A DNA stretch of 64,000 bases from Taeniopygia guttata (GCF_048771995.1 NC_133030.1:60048001-60112000); one strand, 5' to 3'; positions 33,764 to 46,773 are shown, counted from the stretch's first letter. Made by a program: numbers and translations. Notes: generated by a model not told the origin, from the sequence alone.

Positions 33764-35326
33764 TCAGTTATCCTCTCCGAGAGCGATTCTTTTGAACCTC
33801 TTGTGCAGCAGCCGGAAATCCCGCATTGCCTGGGCGTGGGCAGCCGGCCGCTGCGCCAGGTGACGGAAGAGATTGGATGTCCTACCCACTTTTACATCTG
33901 GGGGTAAATTGATGTCCTGAGTAAACGCCCGGTTACCCACAATGAAGTGCTCGAGGAATTTTTGTTGCAAACATATATGCAGGCTGTCCCTGATGTCCGT
34001 CAGTCGCTCCCGGAGATGTCCCCTGCGCCACGATGACGCGGGCATGGCAATGAGCAGGTGCATGACAATGGTCTTCATGGTGTAGGTGGTAAAGCTGAGG
34101 CCCCGAACAAGGCAGGAGAAGAACTGAAGGCATTTGAGGTGCAAGCTGTCAGGGGGGGCCTGCCTGGCAATGTACTTGAAGAACTCAGCCTCTGCCACAG
34201 CGTAGGACTCACGCCAGATTGTGCTTAGTGTGTAGGCCTCTCTAGGTTGGCTGCTCACAAAGACGGCTGAGTCACCTCTCCGCACCCCGAACAGCGTCTC
34301 AATCCTGAAGCTTTCTTCACCATTGGTCACCTTGAATTGGCAGGAGCGTGCCGATGGCAGCAGCGTTAAATGCCAGTTGTGTGACTGAGGGAAAGCTGGC
34401 CACATTGTTTTCACCAGTTGCCGGAACCAGCGGGCAGTTTTCTGCACGTCCAGGTAGGAGTCGGTGCACAGGGTGTCTAGGAGGCTGGGTTCCTGATTGC
34501 TCCTCAGCTCCTCCTCGGGGTGGTGCAGGAAGCACAGCATGTTCTCACCCAGCTGCTGCCCCGTGCAGGTGCACTCCAGCTGCACGCGGACACGGAAGTT
34601 CCTCACGTGCCTCTGCCTCGCGCTGTCCAGCTCCAGGTGGAAGCTGTGGCCTCGGGGAGGAGTCATGGGTACGAGCACACGGTACACGACATCCTGCTCA
34701 CGGGGACTCCAACCTTCAAAGGCACTGCCAACCCCGATGGCTCGGTGCAGGACTGGGTAGAAACTGTAAGACAAGACATGAGCAAAGTAAAATGTATAAT
34801 TGTCCATCAGGTCAGTTACCCACCCACAGCCTCTCTGCAGGTCCTGTGCAGGCCATTGTATGCGCTCCATTATATCTTGTCCAACACGATCGTCAATATC
34901 GTTGTCTTCTTCTTGGACTACATTTTCAACATCACTGTCATTGTTGTTTTCTGCAAGTGCAGCCCCATTGACAACATCATTTCCATCACTGTCATCTTCA
35001 TTTCCAGCAACATTGCCAACTTCCTCTTCATTTGCACCATGGTTTTCTTCTTCATTCTGCTCTCTCCTCGGGCTGCTTTTCCACCCAATAATCCACAGGA
35101 CCAAGACCAGGGCCAGGAGCACAGCAACAGCTAAGAGCTGCAAGTGTGGCATCTTCTTCTGGGAGAGCTGCTCCACCTCCTGCTCCAGCCGGAGCATCTC
35201 CCATTCCAGGTACTTTGCACGCGCTTCCATGCGCCAACGTGTTTCCTCATCCAAAGCATCACCCACGGGCGGCGGGTACTGGATGAGACGTTGCAAGAGC
35301 GCGAACAGGGACACGACTGGATCCAT
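33764..35326 (-). CDS. ITPRIPL1: ITPRIPL1-like protein, copy 4 (520 aa, intact)
   Basis: Intact coding exon, one codon longer than copy 3 because of an extra Asn in the acidic linker (AENNNDSD). The frame stays open upstream of the start at 35326, but that stretch is the 307-bp intron (35330-35636) and should not be read as an N-terminal extension. Domain layout is as in copy 3: charged helix, membrane helix, acidic linker, Mab-21-like domain. Differences in the C-terminal region (NRAFTQD instead of NRTFPQD, DFRLL instead of DYRLL) show that it is evolving independently. It would be an ER or plasma membrane protein with the large domain on one side; orientation cannot be settled from sequence. 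Confidence 0.92.
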   Translation of the reverse strand: MDPVVSLFALLQRLIQYPPPVGDALDEETRWRMEARAKYLEWEMLRLEQEVEQLSQKKMPHLQLLAVAVLLALVLVLWIIGWKSSPRREQNEEENHGANEEEVGNVAGNEDDSDGNDVVNGAALAENNNDSDVENVVQEEDNDIDDRVGQDIMERIQWPAQDLQRGCGWVTDLMDNYTFYFAHVLSYSFYPVLHRAIGVGSAFEGWSPREQDVVYRVLVPMTPPRGHSFHLELDSARQRHVRNFRVRVQLECTCTGQQLGENMLCFLHHPEEELRSNQEPSLLDTLCTDSYLDVQKTARWFRQLVKTMWPAFPQSHNWHLTLLPSARSCQFKVTNGEESFRIETLFGVRRGDSAVFVSSQPREAYTLSTIWRESYAVAEAEFFKYIARQAPPDSLHLKCLQFFSCLVRGLSFTTYTMKTIVMHLLIAMPASSWRRGHLRERLTDIRDSLHICLQQKFLEHFIVGNRAFTQDINLPPDVKVGRTSNLFRHLAQRPAAHAQAMRDFRLLHKRFKRIALGEDN

Positions 35327-35636
35327 GGTCTGCAGGAGGAGGGAGAGAAGGCCTTGAGTGGGGAAGGGAGGGTGGGAACTACTGGTTGCTGCAGGGAGGA
35401 CAGGATGCTCAGGGTTCTGGGCGCAGGAAGGACAGGGCCCCAGACAGCTGGCAGGCAGCAAGGGCTATCCCAGTGCCCCTGGAGCAGCAGCAGCAGCAGC
35501 AGCAGCCCTGTGGCCTGCCCAAGGCTCTCCCATGAGGGGCTGTCCCTGCAGGCAGGGGAAGAAGCCAGCCCCGGTTGCAGCGTTTCTGCCCCAGCCCTTG
35601 TCCCCAGCCCACCCTCCGCGCCGCGTGTGTACTCAC

Positions 35637-35807
35637 CGCTTGCCCAAGCAATAGAGGGCCAGCGTTAACCTGCAGGGGCCTTTTATTGCTTCCCCCTCTG
35701 TGACACGTCCTCTGTGATGTCACAGGTGTCAGAGCGCATCACAGCCCAGCCAACCCCACCCTTTGTGACCTCAGCCAGCTCCTCCCTCAGGAACTCAGAA
35801 AGGCCCT
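35637..35807 (-). promoter_or_regulatory. ITPRIPL1 copy 4 promoter and short exon 1
   Basis: Donor at 35636/35637, TATA-like element at 35681-35687, CRE-like palindrome upstream. It shares a GTTAACC variant in the presumed exon 1 with R5 against GTTGACC in R1-R3. Confidence 0.6.
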
Positions 35808-35897
35808 GGTGCACTGCTTAAGGCTGCTTTTGAGTGAAGCTTCTTCAAATAACTCCCATTGTTCTCTCTTTTGGATTTATTTTCATCTGCCTTCCAC

Positions 35898-36270
35898 TCA
35901 GAATCTCATAGATATCCCTGTTGGAAGGCGCCCTTGAGGATCATTGAGTCTAAGCTTTGACTCCTCACGGGTTGAGCTACACTCAAATCTCAGAATCAGA
36001 GTGGTTGAAAAAGTCCCTGAAGATCCCACAGTGTGACCGCGAACCTAACACTGCCTACTCCTTTAAGAAATGGAGTCCTCAAATATTCCATGCCTTTTCA
36101 ATCCCTCCAAGAGTGGGGACTCAGCTATTTCCCTAGGTAGCCACTTTCCACACTTGATAGTACTTTTGATGAAAGCAGTTTTTCTAAGATCCAATCTAAA
36201 TATCTATATCTGATGCAACGTGAGGTCATTTTCCTTGTTCTTATTGCTTGTTTCCTTGTGTCACTGGACA
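35898..36270 (-). mobile_element. CR1 LINE 3'-end fragments, antisense (R5)
   Basis: Array copy of the R2 fragment at 1638-2010. Confidence 0.75.
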
Positions 36271-37105
36271 AGTGGGATGTTCAGACATGCCCATTGTTAG
36301 CCAAAGATTTTGTCAACAGTTCACGTTTAAGAAATCACTCTGGCCCACAAGTTCTAAAGATCAAATCTATTTATGAAATGAATTATTTATTAAACAAACA
36401 AGAGATAATAGATGAAAGATCTCGGAGTTACTTACTACTCAGTATAAAACTAAAAGGAACTAGAAGTAGATTAAACCATAACAAACAATGTACAACATGG
36501 AGGTATCTATATCAAAGCTTGCCAAAGAAACAGGAGTCAAATCTTACACACCACAGTGATGATGATGATAATTATTTGGATGTCTTTCACTTAACCTCCT
36601 CAGCAGTAATTGCAAAACAAATGTCCTTGTCCACAAGAGAAACACCGCACATTTCCAGAGAAATGTATAGAAAATTTCTGCTTTGTGAAAGTTTGGTATG
36701 GCTTTTTAGAGTTATAAAGTGAGGTGCCTGTCAGTCAGAAATCCAGCTTGTCTTTCCAGATCTCACTTTAACAGGAAGATGTTTCTTGGCAGCTGGGAGA
36801 TGCCAGCCCACTGTTAGCCCCACAGTGCCAAAAGAAGTCACTGCAAGTCTGTTATTCCTGTTTGAATTACCTGTCCAGGTAACAAACCACAGATCAGCTC
36901 TTGAGCAGAATGAGATGCCCTGCCACACCTGGGAGAATAAATCAATCCCCACCCGGCTACAGCCTCCCTTCAGGGAGCTGTAGGGAACTGTAAGGTGCCT
37001 CTGAGGTGCTTTTTCTCTCTGCTAAACACCCCCACTATTGCGGCGGGCAGTGTTCTGAGTGCCATGACCTTTCTGAAGAAGCCTCTCAAAACACCTCGCC
37101 GTCTG

Positions 37106-37511
37106 TGCTCACACCGGGTGATTTCAGCTCTTTTATGATCCGGGCGACGCAGAAGAAGAGACGGGGTCTTTGTGGGGAGTTCCAAGGTGAGCCTTTATTG
37201 AGCTTCTTCCTTGAGATGGTCCAGGGACGAAGAGCCACTCAGGCTGGGAAAGCAGGGATTTACACAGGGATCTTGAGGGGCGGACAGAACACTAGGGCCC
37301 ATGGGATGAGGGCACAGGGGTGGAGTGAGGGGGAAGGGCCAATGGGATACATTAAATCTGCATGTCACAACAAGGCGTGCTGGGAGAAGCCTTTATCCTC
37401 AACCTAAGTGGGTATGGCTTGAGAGGTTTTCCCTCCAGGGGAGTGCTGTGGATTCTTTCCCTCTTGGCCCACCAGCCTCCACACCCCACTTCCCTCAGCC
37501 CTTCTTCATCA
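37106..37511 (-). mobile_element. LTR-like fossil, R5
   Basis: Array copy of the R2 element at 2846-3252. Confidence 0.4.
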
Positions 37512-37598
37512 GACTTGTGCTCTTATAGAAGTGTTTCTAATAAAAAGGACTAGCAGTTGTGGACATCAATGCCCTTCAAACTACATGCTCAGGGGCCC

Positions 37599-37919
37599 TT
37601 ATTAATTAGTTCCTGAGCCTTCTCTCCTACAACCCTTGGGAGTAGCTCTGCGGACAGTTTTTTCCATAACACCTAAGATTTTTTTACTCAAGCACTTCTT
37701 GATTACTGTGGCCAAGACAGCATCAATCACCACTTCACCCACAAGAACATCTCTACAGACAAACTACAGGTCTAGGAGGGCACTTTTCCTAGTTGGCTCC
37801 CACAGTACCCATGTCAAAAAGCTACTTTCAGTGTGTACTTCCAGAATTTTCTGGGCTTGTTCAGCTCTTCCCTATGATGTCTCCATTTGCAGCTAAGAAG
37901 TTGGGGTGCACCATGAGTG
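37599..37919 (-). mobile_element. CR1 LINE ORF2 endonuclease-end fragment (R5)
   Basis: Array copy of 3340-3660. Confidence 0.65.
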
Positions 37920-40520
37920 TGACTTTGTGTGACTGATCAAGAGATTTCCTTTCATTCCTTATAGCATTATCCACCAGTGTCATCATCCTGGCTCAGTGAT
38001 CCCTTAGAGACTGAGTGAAGCTCACAGAGGGAATAGATTGTCTCAGAAAAGGGATGGCAGACAGTGTCCAAGTGTGCTTTTACTCTAGAGGAAAGGTGTG
38101 GCAGCAATTCCCCCTGCTGATTGAGCAGTGCCTTCTCCATGTCCTGCATGCTCAGGTCTGTGTCAGAATTTCCCCAGGCGGTGTCTAAGGATGGGTAGCT
38201 CCTCCATACAGACCCCAGTGAACACAAGGAGGAATATTAGCGCTGCCTCTTGCACAGTCCCTGACAAGCTGCAGCTGCCAGCAAGAATTTCTGGGTCCAT
38301 CTAAAATGGTCACCCTGGCTCTGACAGTATTAGAGGAAAGGGGGATGAAAGCCATCTTCGTAGCCGCTGTAGTGTGACGACCCATCCTTAAGGGAAAGGA
38401 AGCACTGAAGATTTGTGATCAAAATGAATAACAAAAGTCAGGGAGTCCACAATCAGAAAACTTTATTACCTAACTACACACTGGGCTTGGAAATCAATGT
38501 GTTAGTCCCCTGACATGAGCACGAGGCAGTGGGTTTGGGATAAAGGGGTAGGGTTAAAGGGAAGAGAAGAAAAAGAGGGAGAGATGAATTAAAGGAAGAG
38601 AGAAAGAAAAAGACAAAGAAGAAAAGAGAGACAAAAAAAGAACACCCGTCCTGGTTCCAGTGTTGATCCAGTTAATGGAATGTCAATCCTGGCTGCAGTG
38701 CCAATCCCGGCAATAATGCTGAGTTCAGCATCAGTCCAGCTGTGCTGGTCTGGTCTATGAGATGTCCAGGGGCCTGAGGGCACTTTCCAGGCTTGGGGGT
38801 TACCTTTTTATCGACAGGTTTCTCTACCCTAAACACAGGTTTCCCACTTTCTATGTCAATTAATTACCATGTACAGTCTTTTCTTTCTGGCCTTCCTGCA
38901 CATGGGTCAGAGGGCTCTGGTGGTTTATGAGGGTCTTAATCCTACTCTATAGTCCACGCCCTCTTCTTGGCCTTATTCTTGTGCTTATGCTGTACTGTGC
39001 TGTGGCTCTTTCTCACTGAAAAGTGCTGCCCTATTTCTTCCTGGCCCCCCTTCTCCAGCCATATATTGGTCTTTCTCACAGCATTTTAATGCCAGCAGTC
39101 CTTGGCTATTACCAACAGTTCCCGGTTGGTAATTGCCATACAATTATCAATGTTAGAGACTCACTCATTGGTCCCTTATATTCTGAGAATCAAGAGCTCA
39201 AAAGGTCTCACTTTGGACACTTTACAGTTGCAACAGAGTGGGATTTAGTCATAGTAATGTTCCATCATTCAGGTCTTTTCTCTGTAACTTTGTTTGAAGG
39301 TTTGTCAACAAGGATATTATTCCACTTGGGTTCTTAGTCAAAAAAATTCAGCAAAGAAAAATAAATCAGCAAAGAAAAATAAGTTTCCAAGGCTCTTCAT
39401 TAAAAAAAAAAAAAAAAAAAAAAAAAATTGTGCTAGTTAGACACCTGTTAGTTCCTGGGAACAAATTATGTTTCTGATACATTCAAAAGGAGCTTAATAT
39501 GAATGGAGTTTGTCAAGGCTTAGGCCTAATGAGGATTTCTCAGATTGTAGTGCAGACAAGGGCAAGGGGAGTCCATCACCACAATCCACCCTGCAATGGA
39601 AGTCAGCTTCTCTGGGCCTCCACACGCTAGTCATCTCTGGATGCTGTGCTGGGGAGACTGCCAAGACAACACTGTTATGGACAGGCTTACAACCAAAACT
39701 TCAAAGTAACAAAAAAAAAAAAAAAAAAAGCAGGCCAGTTAATTAAAAACAAATAAGCCTGTTTAGTACAGACAGAACAACTGGAAGCCAAAGCCTCCGG
39801 CTAGTCCGGAGACTGTTTCAACAATTTAGTAATTGTACACCTGGGGGTGTTTCCAAGGATACCAGCTCCAAGCAAAGACCCGGGTGTCACACACCCCAGG
39901 CCTTTTAAAGTCTCTCTCTTCTTCCCTTCTTGGGGCGCTCAGGATCCGTGCTGTGATCGGTTTCTTTTTCTGTTGCTGATTGGCCCATAAGCTGGTGCAA
40001 TCATTTTGAGATTCTTGCTTCTTATTGGCTGGTCTCTTCTCCAGTCTTAATCCAAGCTGTGGCTGTGTTCTACGATGTTATACTTCTAGAAGCTTCTCTG
40101 CCCCCCCTCCACAAAGATTGGCATTTCCTCCCTGGTTCCAGTCCCCTTTTAGGTGTACACAACAGTATTGAGCTCTGATACAACTAATCACCTTACTTTG
40201 TAGCCACAACATCCAACCCTGCACCACACCCTGTTAACTACATAGCCAATTATAACTTGTTCCTTGTATCAACAACAACCCTTTTTATACATACGTTGTT
40301 AACAACATTGCCCAAAAGTTTAAATTTTATTTTTTTGTTCATAACAACACTGTTGCTGGTGCTGATGGCAGAGTGCTGCTGCGCAGAAGCTTTTTATCTT
40401 CTCTTTCTGTATCCCACATTCTCCTCTCTTTTCCTCGGGGAAAAGGTTTTCTGAGGTGAGGTGGTTTTCTGCTACTGCCTGTGAAGCCCACAAGCACAGC
40501 TGTGTGCATGATCACCTCTT

Positions 40521-40952
40521 TCAGCAGCCACTGAGCAGCACACTTGCGAGCTGACGCCGAAGATCCTGGTACTCGCTCATCACGTGAGAGTGGGCAGCTG
40601 GACACCGTGCCAGCTGATGGAAGAGATTGGGTGGCTCAGCTGCTGCAGTGTCCAGGGGCAAGCTAATTTCCTGAGGCAATCTCTTGTTGCCTATGATAAA
40701 GTGGTTAAGGCATTTCTCCTCCAGAGAACAGCGCAGGTTCACACTGATATCTCGCAGGCGCCGCAAGAAATCCCTCCTGCGGCATTGTGACACGGGGAGA
40801 CAGTTCAGGAGGTGCATGACGATGGTCTTCAGGGTGTAGGAGGAAAAGCCTGTGCCCAGCAGAAGGCGGCAGAAAAGCTGCAGACATCTCAGGTTGACCA
40901 ACATCTCTTGCAGCCTGCAACTCACCTCAGAGCAGTCAAAGAGTGTCAACAA
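40521..40952 (-). pseudogene. Truncated ITPRIPL1 paralog fragment, R5 (open frame)
   Basis: Open frame of about 143 codons, as in R4. Unlike the other three it keeps an imperfect hairpin in the 3' flank (about 40430-40460). That is the place where the full genes have their perfect inverted repeat. Confidence 0.75.
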
Positions 40953-41221
40953 GGACTGGAGGGATCACAGCCTTTTCTGGAGGCAGCTCCAACCTTGGCA
41001 GAAATAAACCAGCCTACAACCCCCTGGCATGAGGCTTTCCCACTACCACTGGTCCCACCAAAGCCAATTCTCCTGTCCCAAGGCTGAAGGTAGAAGTGAA
41101 GACGAGGAGAGCAAAGAGAAAAGCAGCTGCATAAGTTCGAGCACTAGAGTGAAGTTCCTATTAATGACTTTATGAAATGACATTACCAAATACTCCTTGG
41201 GTTAAAACTGGCTCCCCATTG

Positions 41222-41726
41222 CAGTAGTATGGACTTGTTTAGGTTGAAAAAGATCTCTAAGATTGTAGAGAGTCCACCCACAAACCTGACACTGACAAGT
41301 CGACCTTGAAACCATGTCCCCAGGTGCCACATCCACACATTCCATAAGAGTCTCCAGACATGACAATATCATTAATTCCACGGGCAGCCATGACAACCCT
41401 TAACAACCTTTTCAGAGGAGAAATTTGTCCTTAATACCCAATCTAAGCCCCCCCCCCCCGACAGAAGTTAAGGCCATTTCCTCGTGTCCTCTCCCTTGTT
41501 TCCTGGGAGCAGAGCCTGACCCCCACCTGGGCTGTGGCTCCACACTTCTCTCAGGGAGTTGTAGAGAACAAGAAAGCCCCCCCTGAGCCTCCTCTTCTCC
41601 ATTCTCAGCCCCCCCAGCTCCCTCAGCTGCTCCTCATCAGACTTGATCACCAGACCCTTTCCTGTGCTCAGGCCTTTGCCACCACTGCTTTGGGACCTGT
41701 TGCAGCATTCCACACTCCACACAGGC
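41222..41726 (-). mobile_element. CR1 LINE 3' region, antisense (R5)
   Basis: Array copy of the R2 element at 6945-7462; the poly-C run is the longest of the four. Confidence 0.88.
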
Positions 41727-42430
41727 ATCTTTTTATCTAACCCTTTCTTGCTCTGAGTGAAAGATGAACCCCTTTTCTTTGCAGTGACCTAACTTGCAGT
41801 CTGATTGCTGGCTCTGCTTGTTTACTTCCCTTTTGCATCACCCTCACAAAAGAAAAAGTCACCATCCTAAAGAAACTGCTGCTAGAGGGGAGTAGAGAAA
41901 GTCAGCAAGTACTTTGTGAGCAATTCCCATCCTTCATTCATCAGTGCGTATGATTTGAGCTAGCCAAACAATTAGAAACGGTTGTTTCCCTCTTCCCCTG
42001 CTCAGGGTGCTTTAACAAGGGAAGACTGATGTTCTGGAGAGGGGAAGTACGTCCGCAGCCATTCACTTGTTATGATTATCCAGGGCCAGAGTGGAATACA
42101 TAAACCTCTGGCTCCAGCTAGAGGCCACTCACGGCTGGGTTTCTAAGCAGAACAGATCTCTCTTTATGAAGTATCACTCTGCTCTGTTAAGGTGTGTGGT
42201 ACAATAGGCCCAATATCTCATAGGGAACAAGAAGACAAGAGAATAGAGAACTTGATGCTTCCCGGGAAGTGGCTGAACATTGCTCGTCTATGAGAAGTAG
42301 AGAATAAATGTTTTTTCTCCTTTACTTTTGCATGCACAAACTCAATTTTTTCACTTTAATTAACAGCCTTATCTCAACTGGCTACTTGTTTTCCATTTTC
42401 TGTTCTCTCCCCTGTCGCACTAGGAAAGGG

Positions 42431-43961
42431 AGTGTGATGGAGTGGCTTAGTGACCACCTGGCATTCAGCCAAGGTGAACCCACTACACCCATTTTAAAAA
42501 AGGCTAGAAAGGAACACTCTGGAAATGACCAACCCATCAGCCTCATGTCAGTGCCTCGGAAGACCACGGAACACATCCTCCTTGAAGCTATGCTAAGGCA
42601 CATGGAGAACAGGGAGGTGATTTGGGACAGCTGAGGGGGAATCTTGCCTGACCTACCCAGTGGCTTTCAATGATGGATCGAGTACATGAAAGGACAAGGG
42701 CAAAGCTACAGGTGTCATTTATCTGGACTACCGTAAAGCCTTTGACATGATCCCCAAAACATTCTCCCTAAATTTGAGAGTGATGGATTTGGTGCCTGGA
42801 CTGTTGGATGGGTAAGAAATTGCATGCATGGTGCTTCCAGAGATCAACAGCTAAGAGTCAGGATGGACCTCAAAGTTCTGTTCTCTGAGCAATGTTTATT
42901 AATATCTTCATTAATCCTGTACCCAGAGGTATCCTCAGCAGGTTTGCTGATGTCACCAAGCAGCAGCTGACACACCTGAAGAATGGAATGACTACTAAAG
43001 AGATGTGATGTGCTTGAGGAGTGGAACCATAGCAGTCTCATGTGGTTTAAAAAGATCACGTATGAGGTGCTGCACCTGAGTCAGGGTAGGTCTCAGGATA
43101 CATGCAGGCACAGTCTGGCCCCAGGATGCCAAGAGGATGGGAGCTCCTGCCTGTCTGTGCCCTGTCAGCCTGTTGTGTTTGCCCCAAGGCAGCCAGGCTG
43201 TTCCTACAGCACTGTGTCCCTCGCTCTCTGTCCTCGGCACCTGCGGCCCTGCTGCCCTGCTCCCGGAGCCCTGTCCCCGGGCAGAGCCGTTCCCTGCCCG
43301 GGCACTGCCCCTTGGGGTGCTCCCTGCTGCGGCCTGGGCTGGCCCCAGAGCAGGGTCCCCCTGCGGGTGGCCCCGGGCGGGCCGCGTGTCCCCGGCCGGC
43401 TGTGCCCGGGCAGCTGCCTCAGCCGTGAGGGCTGCAGAGCTGCGGGAGCCCACGGCTCTCTGCCGGCCGCGCTCCAGAGCTCCCAGCTCCAGCTGGCAGG
43501 GCCTCAGCGCCCGCCCTGTGCCCTCCCGCAGGGACAGGCAGGCCAGGCCCTGCTTGCTGCCCTCATGGCGGCATTCCTGGCCCCTGCGCTCTCCAAGGGC
43601 TTCTCCGGGGGCACCCTCCTGCGGCCTTTGGGTCCCTGCACGGGAGCCGTGAGAGACCGGCACAGGGGCTGTTGGCAAGGGCCTGGAGGGACAGCGCCAG
43701 GGCCAGTGGCTTCCCACTGACAGAGGGCAGCCTTAGGCTGGAGCTGTGCAAGGACTTCTGCTCTCTGAGGCTGCTGAGCCTCTGGCCCACGCTGCCCACA
43801 GGAGCTGTGGCTGCCCCATCCCTGGCAGTGTTCCAGGCCAGCTTGGATGGGCCTTGGAGCAACCTGGCCTAGCGGAAGGTGTCCCTGCCCTTGGCAGCAG
43901 GGCTGGGACAAGACAATTTCTAAGCACCCTTCCAAGCCAAGGCATTCTGGGATTCTGTGAT
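42431..43961 (+). mobile_element. CR1 LINE, sense: ORF2 RT remnant plus 3' end (R5)
   Basis: Array copy of 8150-9680. Confidence 0.85.
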
Positions 43962-45096
43962 CAGAGGGGCTGGGGGTGGCTTGGCTTAATTTCGGCTAGA
44001 GATAATTCACCGCTCTGAGTTTGGTTGAGTTCAAGGAGTCATGTTCATGAGCCCAGATTCACAGCCCGTGACATTTACCACTACTATAAGCCTGGCTGAG
44101 ATCAATAAAGTATTGCACAATCCAGATTCTGCACAAATTGCCTTTTATTGACACCAGAGCAAAGCGTTTTCCAGTTTGCTACTTATAAATGCACTAACTC
44201 TAGAGCAGGAATATGGGTTGCAACAGATAGTAAGACTGGATATGGCTTTACATCTGTACAAAATTTATTATCACACATGTAATTTATTATAGGCATATGA
44301 TATAGAATATATATTACAGAGTTATATTCGTATTTAATGTATACAGCAAGTATATATCAGATGTATGCTATATATGTAATAAATATATCTATTTTATGAA
44401 AAACCTTCCACACATAAAGGGACTATGAACAACAATATGTGTCATAACAGACACTGACAATAAATATGTGTTCTACTGTTACTATTTAAACAAAATTACA
44501 TATGCAACTCTTTAAAATTACTTTTTATCCTTATGTAACTCCATATTTCATATTTTGATATTATTTCTATTACTATATTGTTTGGATTTATCGTATTTTA
44601 CTAGTATATATGATAATTCATAAACTTTATAGTACATAACAGGAATACACAATATATCTATCTATGAAACAAAATCCTTGATTCTGCTATAGATTAAATT
44701 TCATGTCAGCTCCAACACACGTGGTCTAATGCTGACATAAAGGTGTCTCTTCCAGGGACATGGAGAGGCTCCATCCATTGACTCATCCCGGGTCACCAGT
44801 GCCAGTCTTTCCTCATACTCTCTTTCGCCCCATTTCTTTTTTTCTTTTTCTGTCCCAGATTAACACTTTTTTCAGGCTTGAAATTTTAGCTCTCCTCAAA
44901 GGCTGGGAAGAACTGCATATTGCAGGTGGGGTTTGGAGACTTCAGCTCAGCATGTAGAGCAGGGCTCAATGACAACTGGGTGCCTTTTTTAGAAAGTGAA
45001 ATGATAGAAAGAAGTAGAATAAACCCTCCCGTGGCAGTCCATCTTCTGAGGTGCCAGCAGAGGCTGTTGGACCTTCTCCAGAGCCTTTGCACGCAT

Positions 45097-45141
45097 CCTC
45101 TTCTCCTTAGCACCAAATTTGTTGGTGCTAAGGAGAAGAGG
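45097..45141. repeat. Perfect 20-bp inverted repeat, 5-bp loop (R5)
   Basis: Identical to the R2 element, in the 3' flank of ITPRIPL1 copy 5. Confidence 0.9.
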
Positions 45142-45213
45142 TGGTTGTCTGCTGCCAGCTGCGAGCAGCACAAGCACAGCTCTGTGCACATGGCCATGGC
45201 TTCTGCCCTTCCT

Positions 45214-46773
45214 TCAGTTATCCTCTCCGAGAGCGATTCTTTTGAACCTCTTGTGCAGCAGCCGGTAATCCCGCATTGCCTGGGCGTGGGCAGCCGGCCG
45301 CCGCGCCAGGTGACGGAAGAGATTGGATGTCCTACCCACTTTTACATCTGGGGGTAAATTGATGTCCTGAGGAAACGTCCGGTTACCCACAATGAAGTGC
45401 TCGAGGAATTTTTGCTGCAAACATATATGCAGGCTGTCCCTGATGTCCGTCAGTCGCCCCCGGAGATGTCCCCTGCGCCACGATGACGCGGGCATGGCAA
45501 TGAGCAGGTGCATGACAATGGTCTTCATGGTGTAGGTGGTAAAGCTGAGGCCCCGAACAAGGCAGGAGAAGAACTGAAGGCATTTGAGGTGCAAGCTGTC
45601 AGGGGGGGCCTGCCTGGCAATGTACTTGAAGAACTCAGCCTCTGCCACAGCGTAGGACTCACGCCAGATTGTGCTTAGTGTGTAGGCCTCTCTAGGTTGG
45701 CTGCTCACAAAGACGGCTGAGTCACCTCTCCGCACCCCGAACAGCGTCTCAATCCTGAAGCTTTCTTCACCATTGGTCACCTTGAATTGGCAGGAGCGTG
45801 CGGAGGGCAGCAGCGTTAAATGCCAGTTGTGTGACTGAGGGAAAGCTGGCCACATTGTTTTCACCAGTTGCCGGAACCAGCGGGCAGTTTTCTGCACGTC
45901 CAGGTAGGAGTCGGTGCACAGGGTGTCTAGGAGGCTGGGTTCCTGATTGCTCCTCAGCTCCTCCTCGGGGTGGTGCAGGAAGCACAGCATGTTCTCACCC
46001 AGCTGCTGCCCCGTGCAGGTGCACTCCAGCTGCACGCGGACACGGAAGTTCCTCACGTGCCTCTGCCTCGCGCTGTCCAGCTCCAGGTGGAAGCTGTGGC
46101 CTCGGGGAGGAGTCATGGGTACGAGCACACGGTACACGACATCCTGCTCACGGGGACTCCAACCTTCAAAGGCACTGCCAACCCCGATGGCTCGGTGCAG
46201 GACTGGGTAGAAACTGAAAGACAAGACATGAGCAAAGTAAAATGTATAATTGTCCATCAGGTCAGTTACCCACCCACAGCCTCTCTGCAGGTCCTGTGCA
46301 GGCCACTGTATGCGCTCCATTATATCTTGTCCAACACGATCGTCAACATCGTTGTCTTCTTCTTGGACTACATTTTCAACATCACTGTCGTTGTTTTCTG
46401 CAAGTGCAGCCCCATTGACAACATCAATTCCATCACTGTTATCTTCATTTCCAGCAACATCGCCAACTTCCTCTTCATTTGCACCATGGTTTTCTTCTTC
46501 ATTCTGCTCTCTCCTCGGGCTGCTTTTCCACCCAATAATCCACAGGACCAAGACCAGGGCCAGGAGCACAGCAACAGCTAAGAGCTGCAAGTGTTGCATC
46601 TTCTTCTGGGAGAGCTGCTCCACCTCCTGCTCCAGCCGGAGCATCTCCCATTCCAGGTACTTTGCACGCGCTTCCATGCGCCAACGTGTTTCCTCATCCA
46701 AAGCATCGCCCACGGGCGGCGGGTACTGGATGAGACGTTGCAAGAGCGCGAACAGGGACACGAGTGGATCCAT
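45214..46773 (-). CDS. ITPRIPL1: ITPRIPL1-like protein, copy 5 (519 aa, intact)
   Basis: Intact coding exon of the rightmost array unit; start 46773, stop 45214, intron 46777-47071. By eye it differs from copy 3 at about 11 of 519 residues, four of them within the acidic linker (positions 112-142). Others include Glu439Gly, Gln491Arg and Trp501Arg. The Gly-Ser and Glu-x-Asp motif at 199-211 is unchanged. This copy is the only one whose upstream side is single-copy DNA. Beyond its own promoter (47072-47242) lies a second, diverged promoter-like block (47243-47340), so its regulation may differ from that of the internal copies. Confidence 0.92.
   Translation of the reverse strand: MDPLVSLFALLQRLIQYPPPVGDALDEETRWRMEARAKYLEWEMLRLEQEVEQLSQKKMQHLQLLAVAVLLALVLVLWIIGWKSSPRREQNEEENHGANEEEVGDVAGNEDNSDGIDVVNGAALAENNDSDVENVVQEEDNDVDDRVGQDIMERIQWPAQDLQRGCGWVTDLMDNYTFYFAHVLSFSFYPVLHRAIGVGSAFEGWSPREQDVVYRVLVPMTPPRGHSFHLELDSARQRHVRNFRVRVQLECTCTGQQLGENMLCFLHHPEEELRSNQEPSLLDTLCTDSYLDVQKTARWFRQLVKTMWPAFPQSHNWHLTLLPSARSCQFKVTNGEESFRIETLFGVRRGDSAVFVSSQPREAYTLSTIWRESYAVAEAEFFKYIARQAPPDSLHLKCLQFFSCLVRGLSFTTYTMKTIVMHLLIAMPASSWRRGHLRGRLTDIRDSLHICLQQKFLEHFIVGNRTFPQDINLPPDVKVGRTSNLFRHLARRPAAHAQAMRDYRLLHKRFKRIALGEDN

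Larger units (their letters stand above)
24386..35807. repeat. Tandem array unit R4 (11422 bp)
   Basis: Complete unit with the same internal order. The ITPRIPL1-like gene is open and one codon longer than in R3 and R5. The truncated paralog is in one frame. The intronic CAG run is the longest of the array (7 repeats). Confidence 0.95.

Noticed and set aside
33764-35461. 565-codon version of ITPRIPL1 copy 4 (also 564 codons in copy 5)
   Set aside because: The extra N-terminal part is intron read-through; a clear acceptor precedes the ATG at 35326.
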